Source of the DNA: Leucogyrophana mollusca
Lineage: Eukaryota > Basidiomycota > Agaricomycetes > Boletales
Direction of reading: 5' to 3'
Assembly (NCBI GenBank): GCA_021014945.1
Contig: MU266387.1
Span: 1-64,000, forward strand
DNA: 64,000 nucleotides
Under the pieces are notes generated by a model. It was not told the origin of the DNA, searched no databases, and worked only from the letters and a program-made list of their open reading frames with translations. Position 1 is the first letter of the stretch. Each line of letters begins with the position of its first letter. Shown here one piece after another: positions 56,587 to 64,000 of the stretch. A program made the position numbers and the translations under genes.

Positions 56587-58657
56587 TCAGTCCCGCAGAG
56601 TAAGGATCTGGTCAAGTGCCCGTCTCACAGATGCTGCATCAAACTGTGGCGCCGGCCCACCACCCGAATCGACGGCAATGCATTTGACACCCAGGGTCTC
56701 ATAACATAACACAACAATTTCCATTAACACTCCATGTCAGCAAAGGTTTAGGTGGAACTCACCGTTATCGCCTTCATGTCGACTTTGACGCTGGTGCCTC
56801 TGACGTAGGCCAGATGTGTAATGAATGCTGAGACGGGGTAGGTGGTGTTGGCGTTGCCTAGCCCGTACGGTGGCCGCTGATAGTGCGAGTTGAGCGCTGT
56901 TGTGATGGCCCTGTGTATCATATAATAGGTCAGAACATCTTGAGATGAGATTGACTTCAAAGAGAGTAAGTGGCCGGGCGAAATTGGTATTACCGGATGT
57001 AGTCGACAGCGCTGTACCCCTCGGTCTCTCTATCGTTCTTGGAATTTACTGTGCCCGGTCAGGCTCGCGAGGCCAGATGTGTGGGAGGAATGTACGTACG
57101 AAGAAGGACCTTTGCGCGGAGGGGGCTGGATCGTGCGATTGCGGACGCTACGCCTCGGAGTGCGAGACACGGAATGATGCTGGACGGCCAGGTGAGCGCG
57201 TGATCTACGCCTGGCGCTGCATTACATACACACCTCGTCCACAGCGACCCGCAAGAATAGACCAGGACGTCAGACGACGAGAGGTTCTTGATAAATTCCG
57301 GATTCGGTGCCGGATGGATCTCGTGTCCGTATCCGTTGATGTAGTAGAGTCCTGTGTAATTAATAGCCAAGGGTCAACAGGGGGCGGTTTCGTTGAGTGG
57401 GGTGTGGTGGTGTGGCACCCACTTGATATGCGTGAGTGCAGTGACTCGAAGCCCTCGTTCTTCTCCTGCTGGCTGAACATGACGTTCTGTCGTCGGGGGA
57501 TGAGTTCGCCCATTCCGTCGACGGGCGACAGTGGATCTGCATCTGACTCAATGTCGTCGAAGGACGGGGGCGAGCTGACCGGGTGCGATATCTCGCACTG
57601 TCCAACGAGCTTCGCGCCATTCTCCTATGCGTTGGGTTCTAGCGGAGTACATGGTCGATGGTCTCGTGCTTACCAGTTCCGCGGCAATGGTTACTGTGTG
57701 GTTCGTCACGATGACTGGTACTATGTTTGCCTGGGGGAGATTGAGCATGAGGATCAGAGTGGCAGCGGTTGGCTCACTTGACTATTGGTGATCGAGGAGA
57801 ACAGAAATATGGCGGACGGCAGTGAGCGGAAGAAGCCCTGGGCACCAGCAAGGAAGTAGTTGCCTATGCTGTTCGATGGTAAGGTGCAGGCCCAAGTGGT
57901 ATTGTGCACATACGTACCTGCCGTTGAGAAACGAAAAGTTCTTGTGTGCGCGCTTGAGGACCTCGTTCTCGAAGTACACCAAGAACCCTGGACGTCATCG
58001 TGAATGAGTGACAAGGAATAACACCATACAAATGCAACACACCCCGAATCATCTCCTTGCGGTCATTCGGAATGCCAGACCACAGCTGGCTCTGTCCCTC
58101 GATGATATCGCGCCACTCAGCTCTTGCATCGCGCTCAGAGACATGCGCAGGCAGGCGATAAGAAAGCAGCGCGCGGACCGCGTCGAGGGGCGAGCCCGGG
58201 GGCGCCGCGGGTATCAACCGCACGAGCCTCGAGCGGATGTCACCTTCAGGCAAACGCAAACACGCTCAATTCAACTGCGCTCGAGCACTGACTGAGGGAG
58301 AGGGCGTGAAGCACCTATAGACGGCCCGCCGAGCACGCGGATGATCTCGCTCGAGGACCCGCCGTCGTCGGAGACGGGGAGGACGTAGCAGGCGTTGGCG
58401 AACGCGGTGCATATGGAGTTCCCGCCTGAGCCGCCTGAGATCACTAGGTACGAGGGGGACGCGTTGGGCTGGGGGCTGGGTTCTGCGAGCAGTTTGGGCT
58501 GTGGGGGTGTCGTGTCTTCCCTTGGGGATGCTAGGCGTACGGCGCTTGTGGACTGGACTGGGAGGTCGAAGACGGATGAGCCGGGGCTTTCGATGCCTTC
58601 TTGTCTGTTTGGTGAGAGATAGCTGTTGTGATCCATTCCAGCATGCGAAAATACCAT
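56587..58657 (-). CDS. YvcK/CofD (UPF0052) family protein
   Basis: About 491 aa (484 if the second Met at 58636 is used) from 11 exons: 58657-58315, 58243-58043, 57987-57918, 57868-57778, 57730-57674, 57624-57423, 57351-57234, 57179-57100, 57048-56994, 56910-56763 and 56697-56587. The fold is that of 2-phospho-L-lactate transferase CofD and bacterial YvcK/GlmR. Signatures: VISGGSGGNSICTAFANACY, LPVSDDGGSSSEIIRVLGGP, IGDIRSRLVRLIP, NFSFLNGSIGNYFLAGAQGF, YYINGYGHEIHPAPNPEFIK and DVLVYSCGSLWTSIIPCLAL. Bacterial YvcK binds UDP-s sugars and controls carbon and wall metabolism; fungal members are uncharacterised. The extra ~75 N-terminal residues are not conserved. Confidence 0.87.
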
Positions 58658-58781
58658 CACTGTCAAAGGGTGCGAGGTTGTCGTCAGGAAAGAGGCTATT
58701 CCCAGCCTCACAACCGCAGCTTGAACAAGAACAGGCTTGAACAAGGCCACTAAGGAAGGAATATCATCGAACAAAAGCGGC
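58658..58781. promoter_or_regulatory. Short divergent promoter, YvcK-like/DUF7704
   Basis: Only 124-145 bp separate the starts of the YvcK-like gene (minus) and the DUF7704 gene (plus). Minus-strand ORF sequence continues through it to 58783, but an extension would overlap the other gene's start. Confidence 0.5.
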
Positions 58782-59637
58782 ATGTCGAGCTTTCCTGCTT
58801 TGCCTGGCTTTTACCAGGCCCTGTTCTTATACATCGAGCCAGGTGCGCACGCCAACACCACGCTACATACATAACACTCAGACCGGCAAGTACTGACGAC
58901 GACTCGGAATTGCAGTGTCCACCGTCTCCCCTGCGTTCCTCGCATGGCTCTTTCCCGGAGCTGCGTGGTTCCACCATGAGCTGATACCCACGTCCGCACC
59001 CGCCACAGGCCCGCTGGACGCCCGGACCACGATGGCCATCTGGCAGCTCGGCAACTGTAAGTCCCCTACACACGTCTCGCTCTGTGACACGGGAGAAGCC
59101 AACCGACGCCGCCCCGGTTCTTAATCTCTAGGCTATCTCCTGCTGGGGCTCATATCCTCACTCGTCTTCCGCGCCATCAGGGACGCGCTGCCCGACAACC
59201 TGAAGGCGCAAGAACGCATCCTCGGCGCGAGCATGACAGCCCTCGCCATCGCAGACGTGAGTGCCATCATCTTCTCGACACCAAACACGCGTAGCCTTAG
59301 AGATTGATGAAACCGCGTCATAGGTGACGCAGTGAGTTCCACGCGCCAGCTGACCCAACTGCGCGAGACGTGCTCATCCAGGGCCGCTGCAGCATCGCCG
59401 CTTCTTTCATCGGCCTCCCGCGAGAGCTGCAGTTCTCCCCCGCGGCGTGGAACCCGATGACACACGGGAACATCACTTTTGTGGTCTTCCTGCTCAGCGT
59501 GAGGTGTGTCTGATGTTATGAACTTCTGCTTCTGGAGACGACCCTGATGGTGTACAAGGCTCGCTTGGTTCGCGGGTATTGGCCGCACGAGGTATTATTA
59601 TGGCCAGAAGCCGAAGAAAGGCCGGAAGGCCAACTAG
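58782..59637 (+). CDS. DUF7704-type integral membrane protein
   Basis: A protein of 174 aa from exons 58782-58842, 58916-59056, 59132-59256, 59324-59331, 59393-59503 and 59559-59637. The opening SSFPALPGFYQALFLYIEPV is typical of the fungal DUF7704 family of four-helix membrane proteins. Hydrophobic helices: ALFLYIEPVSTVSPAFLAWL, YLLLGLISSLVFRAI, ASMTALAIADVTHIAASFIG and NITFVVFLLSVRLAWFAGIG. A basic C-terminal tail (YYYGQKPKKGRKAN) follows. Exon 4 is an 8-nt microexon (GTGACGCA); with acceptor CTGCAG at 59392 it gives the DVTHIAASFIGLP run. Some relatives sit in natural-product clusters, but here the neighbours are housekeeping genes. Function unknown. Confidence 0.85.
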
Positions 59638-59928
59638 AGTACGGCCATTTGTCCTGTTGTTTGACTTGTGCCCAATCCGCGAAGAATGCGGAGAACCTGG
59701 TGATATGATATCGGGTTCCTTACAGATCTGACATTCCACGTTGTAAACTGCCCCTGGCTTCTTTGTCCGTTTCATGCCACACGGGCATCTGGTGTTTCAT
59801 CGCACCCACTGACTTCCAATGAACCATGGACTTCCGAGGCCAACGGTTTCCGACTCGCGGGAGCTGTGAGACCAGAGCAGTGTATTAACCCGAAAAAACA
59901 AAGTACACCATCACCCACCCCCGCCCAC

Positions 59929-62900
59929 TCACCCCTCCGCCAAATTCCAATTCCCGCCCCACCACCGCTTAACCCGCTCCCCGCCCCACTCCTCATACTC
60001 CGCCCTCGTCACCCCAACGTCCGGGAGCCCCCCCGTGTTCGCGAACGCCGCCATCCCGCGCCACGCGTCGAGCGCGGGGTCCGCCGCGCGCGCGATCGCG
60101 CCGAGCGGCATCTCGGGCGGGAGGATCGGCCGGAGGGTGCTGTAGAGCCGCGTGGGGAGCCCGGGGAAGTGCGAGGGCGCGCCGGTGATGAATACGTTCT
60201 GGGTGGGTGTTAGTTGAGGTGCGGGGTGGGTGGGGGTGGGTTAGAGGAGAGGGGAGGGGAGAGGAAAGGAGAGGCTGGGATTGAGATTGAGACTGACCTT
60301 GACGAGCCGCCCCTTTTCGGCGTCTGAGAACCGCGCGAGGACACTTTGCAGGACTTCACCGAGGCCGGCGGAGTCGACGCCTGCCATCGTGGGCGAGAAG
60401 TACGTCTCGCACACGCGCCATCGTTCCGTGTTGAGGTGGATGCGGGTGTTTCCTGTAAACGTAGATACATTTGCGTCAGTTCTGAGTCGAGTCGCCGAGT
60501 GCAATTGGGAGTTTGGATAGGACAGCGGAACAAAAGCCAGAAAGTGCAACAAAGCCAGAAAGCCCGACCAACACACCTTCGACGTCTCCCTCCTCGTACT
60601 GCGGCCTGAACGCCGTGATGAGCGCCGAGCGCTGCGACGTGATGGACGCGTGCGTGTGCTGCGCCGTGAACGTCGGGTCGTACGTCAGGAGCTTACTCTC
60701 AATGGCCTGCAGCTGGTTGTACTCTTCCTCCTCGTCCGACGACGCAGCCGCCGTGTTCTGCGGAGCTCGTAGTTACGAAAGAACGCACGCACGAGGGAGG
60801 GGGGGATACGCACGATCTTGCGATAGATAGCCCAGTCCTCGTCGTCGGCGCCGAACATGTCCTCTGTGCCCGCGCGTCAGGTTGTGATTGTGTTTGCCCT
60901 AGGAGGGGGGGAGAGGGAGGCGGTTGGAGTGGGGACACGTACCTCCGCCCGCTTTCCGCTTCTTCTTGGACACCCGGTCGTCGGCGGCCAGCGACGCGAT
61001 GTTCTTCATCCGCGCCTGCGCAGCGGCGCTCTTCCTGTCCGACAGCGCCGCGCGCCGCCGACCGCGGTCCTTGATCCGGTTCATGATCGCCTGGGGGGTC
61101 AGTCAGCATCGGCGCGGGATGGCAGCCGCAGCCGCAGCCGCAGCGGGACAGCAGAGTCGGGGAGAGTTGGACACGGGTGCGCACCTCCTGCTCGCGCCGC
61201 AGCCGCGCCGCCCACTCGTCGAAATTGCGCTCGCGGTCCTCCTCCTCGCGGCGCTCCTCGGCGTCCTTCTCCTCCTTCTCTTTTTCCTTCTCGCGCCGCG
61301 CGCGGAGGCGCGCGTCGAAGCCTGCCTTGAGGAGCTTTTGCTTCTTTTTTTCTTTGAGGGAGTCGTCGTCGAGCTGGGGGGTGGGGGGTGAGTGTGTGCG
61401 TCAGGGGGTGGAGGTGGAGGTGGGGTGGGGCGTACGTCTGCGTCGGGGACATCGATGAGGGGAAAGGAAGGCTCTTCCTGGGTGGTTTTATGTTTGAGAG
61501 GTTTCATGGCGACTTTGGAGAAAGGAGAGGGGACTCACGACGTTCATAGCATCGTCCCCCTCGACCTCCTTCTTCCGTGCGCGCTTCAAGTCCAGCTCTA
61601 GCTTCTTGATGGTCTCGTCCAGAGCTGCGTCGTCGTCGAAGCCCTCTGACTGCAGCGTGTTCTGCAGTTGCGCGGTCAGGGCCCATCAGCATCAACGAAG
61701 CGAGGTGCAGTCCCCACCGTCCACTCCCGCTTGTTCTCCCCCCGGCCTTCTTTCAGGTTCACGAGATACTGGAGGTCGGTTTCCTTCTGGAGGAGCTGGG
61801 GAGGGGTCAGCAGCGACGAAAGCACGGGGAGAAGAGAGGGAGAGCGGCGCACCTTCTCCATCCTGTTCTTCGCGGCCATTTCCTGGAGCTTCTTCCCCTG
61901 CTCCTTGCGCTTCTCGGCGATGCGGGCGAGCTCCTCCTCGGTCTTCTCCTCGACGACGGGGAGGGCGAAGGGGAACTGGATTATGCGTTCCGCGGCGCGC
62001 AGTTTCAGGGGGTCCTTGAGCGCGCGGAGGACGGAGGGGTAGTCTGGTGCGATCTCGCAGAAATTATGGAGCATCCACTGGGGGTTGGTGAATGTCAGCG
62101 AAGGCGCGAGGGGAGCAAGGGACGGGGGTGCGCACGGATGTCTGGGAGGAGGTCACTCGTGTCGGGAAGTTGGGGTACTTGAGCTGGATGCGCTTGAGGA
62201 GGTACTCTGTCGACTGCTGTGCGCCCCAGGGTATTCTGTGAGGTCAGGCTTTAGTTATGCGCTGATGGGCTGGGGCGTGTGCGCACCGCTTGGCGTGGCT
62301 GAGGACGCCTTTGCCGCCGAGGACGGGGACGACGGAGGTGGACGCGGTGTTGAAGGAGACGACGAGTCCGTCCGCGGTGAATGGGTTGCTTCTGTTATTC
62401 TGGTAGAAGGACATGAGCGAGTCGACGCAGTAGGTCAGAGACGGGACCGAGTACTGCTCGAACATCAGCTCGGACGTGACTATCACACAATTAGCAGTGC
62501 ACGAGGGCAGAGGCGGGACACGCACGAGCACGCGAGTGGAGCGGCGAGCTGAGGCGCTCCGTCATGAGGACAGGGTGGTCCACGGCGGGGGCGTCGATGC
62601 CGAGCTGTATGAACGCACAGTCCAGCGCATGCTCCAGCGCATCGAAATTCAGCAGCACGTCGCCCTCCCACGGCGACTTCGCCTGCCCCTTCGCACCGCT
62701 CTCCGCGTCGATGGCGTCCCCGAAGAGCAGCAGCGGCTGGTTGAACTTGCGTTCTTTGTACTTGGCGATGAGGTTGGGCGACGAGTGCGGCGCGGGCGCG
62801 GTGGAGAAGCCGAAGCGCAGGTGCGAGGCGCCGTTGTCGATTATCAGCGGCGTGTCCTGCGCGCGGAAGGCGTCGTACGAATCGGCGGGCGAGACTGAGG

Positions 62901-62943
62901 GCAGAGTCTGGCTCGGGACGTGGAATATGTTCGAGTCGCTCAT
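59929..62943 (-). CDS. ARP5: Actin-related protein Arp5 (INO80 complex)
   Basis: A protein of 723 aa from 13 exons: 62943-62526, 62479-62287, 62235-62136, 62077-61853, 61795-61718, 61661-61539, 61477-61436, 61373-61185, 61090-60943, 60863-60814, 60757-60577, 60452-60298 and 60198-59929. Arp5 with Ies6 couples INO80 ATPase action to nucleosome sliding. N-terminal actin fold: PLIIDNGASHLRFGFSTAPA, ALDCAFIQLGID, PVLMTERLSSPLHSRALTSE, LMFEQYSVPSLTYCVDSLMS and GLVVSFNTASTSVVPVLGGK. A long charged coiled-coil insertion follows (~290-560: EELARIAEKRKEQGKKLQEM, EREKEKEEKDAEERREEED-like), then the C-terminal actin part (NTERWRVCETYFSPTMAGVD, NVFITGAPSHFPGLPTRLYS). A GCAGCC repeat lies in intron 8. Confidence 0.95.
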
Positions 62944-63096
62944 GGCGGCAGCAGAGGAACAGGCGTCTATTCTCGCTCAAACGGTGACTTGTAGATACAG
63001 ACAGACATTTAAAGAAAGCACAATCACAAAGCAGCTAATGATATAACTAGGGTAGATAACACAACTCTCGCCCAAAAGTTCAAAAACATAGATACA

Positions 63097-64000
63097 TCAT
63101 CGCCGCGAACTCGACCGCCCAAGCCGCGCCCGAGAGCTCTCAAACCGCTGCTTTATGCTCGCATACCCCTCCCGGTCGACACGGTGCAAGTAGTACGACC
63201 CCCCATTACTCCCCCACGACACACTCCCCGACCGATACGGCCGCTCGACCACGTCGAATATCGCACTGATATCGTCTACCTGCAGTAGGGGATGCGTGAG
63301 ATAGATGAGCAATAGGTGAATTGGGCACTAACGTTGCGCTCGGTGACGCGGGCGTTGAGCGACGAGACAAAGGGTTTCAGCGACACAACTATCGCTCCCT
63401 CTTTGAGATCGAGGAATTTCGGGCGGAGGGCCTCATTCACTGGTGGATTCGAGTCAACATGGAGACTGCAGCCGTATAGCCCGGGACTCACGAGACTGGA
63501 GAAAGACCTTGTTGTTCACGAGTACGACGTCCGCCTGCGGTAGGAGCTCCGACACCCTCCGACTCGTCAGCATATCGCCCTCTTCGAGCTCCACCTCCCC
63601 CGACGACACGCCCCACATCCGACACCGCTTCTTGAACTGCCGCAGCTGCTCCCGCCCCACCTCCGCCGGCGTCGGCATCAGCTCGATCCCATAGCTCCGG
63701 CACCCCGTCTCCAGGCTCGCCTGCATGATCACGTTCCCGACGCCCGACCCGAGGTCGACGAAGAGCGACGTTTCGTTGAGGCCCGTCACGGCGATGATGT
63801 CCGCGGTGAACGACGGCATGAGCTCCCCGTACACCTCGGACGAGAACGCCTCGTAGCGGTTGAGCCGCCCGACGTGCGGGCCCACGGAGCGCTGGTACGT
63901 CTCGTCGATGAGCCGCATGAGCACCTTGTTCGGGATCCCCGTGGCGGTCCAGTCCTTGATGCACTCCGTGAGCATGTTCGGCGGGCTGGGGGAGAAGGGG
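63097..64000 (-). CDS. DOT1: Dot1-type histone H3-K79 methyltransferase (3' part)
   Basis: Partial: the gene continues beyond the window edge. The visible exons are ≤64000-63492, 63439-63333 and 63279-63097. Dot1 methylates H3 Lys79 on nucleosomes, with roles in silencing and DNA-damage response. Catalytic-domain motifs: IPNKVLMRLIDETYQRSVGP, YEAFSSEVYGELMPSF, the SAM-binding FVDLGSGVGNVIMQASLE, YGIELMPTPAEVG, ADVVLVNNKVF, GAIVVSLKPFV and SVSWGSNGGSYYLHRVD. The protein ends soon after the domain (RARLGRSSSRR), as in fungal Dot1. The N-terminal regulatory part is outside the window. Confidence 0.94.

Overview
The window reads as nuclear DNA of a filamentous basidiomycete (Agaricomycetes-like) fungus. 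Nearly every recognisable gene is cut by 48-75 nt introns with GTRNGT donors. Families typical of mushroom-forming fungi are present: a DUF4470/MYND protein, BTB/POZ paralogues, a HET protein, a DUF7704 membrane protein and the secreted family usually mislabelled 'ribosomal protein s17'. No rRNA, tRNA, CRISPR array or intact transposon was recognised. Gene models were built by hand from splice sites and family knowledge. For almost every multi-exon model the exon lengths add up to a whole number of codons.

Layout. 0.36-9.35 kb is the lineage-variable part: a DUF4470-MYND gene, two tandem BTB/POZ paralogues and a HET-domain gene. 9.6-12.1 kb holds porphobilinogen deaminase (HEM3) and a UBE2W-type ubiquitin-conjugating enzyme made of many tiny exons. 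12.1-14.26 kb has no recognised gene but two families of degenerate tandem repeats, one able to fold into hairpins. 14.26-16.83 kb encodes a long acidic orphan protein. 17.25-20.97 kb is the divergent pair GET3/SRP68. 21.1-29.6 kb is the divergent pair KU80/STH1-type remodeller. 29.8-39.6 kb carries a YAP1/PAP1-type bZIP factor, an ERF4-type palmitoyltransferase subunit and the corepressor SSN6/CYC8, all on the minus strand. 39.6-45.2 kb is poor in genes: a small SERF/4F5 gene, weak exon-like fragments, a possible relic membrane-protein gene and a 66-bp palindrome. 45.2-48.2 kb is BRL1/BRR6 and mitochondrial CLPP. 50.3-64 kb holds the secreted s17-like protein, SAP30, chorismate synthase, a novel Trp/Cys-tailed protein, a YvcK/CofD-family protein, a DUF7704 protein, ARP5 and the 3' part of DOT1.

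Functionally the window is dense in conserved nuclear and chromatin genes: Ku80, an RSC/SWI-SNF ATPase, Ssn6, Sap30, Arp5 of INO80 and Dot1. It also holds protein-targeting genes (Get3, Srp68) and mitochondrial or metabolic genes (ClpP, Hem3, chorismate synthase). Several are head-to-head pairs sharing 120-360 bp promoters. The most unusual sequence-level features are five inferred GC-AG introns and a set of microexons, down to 6 nt in CLPP, including one that encodes most of the Get3 P-loop.
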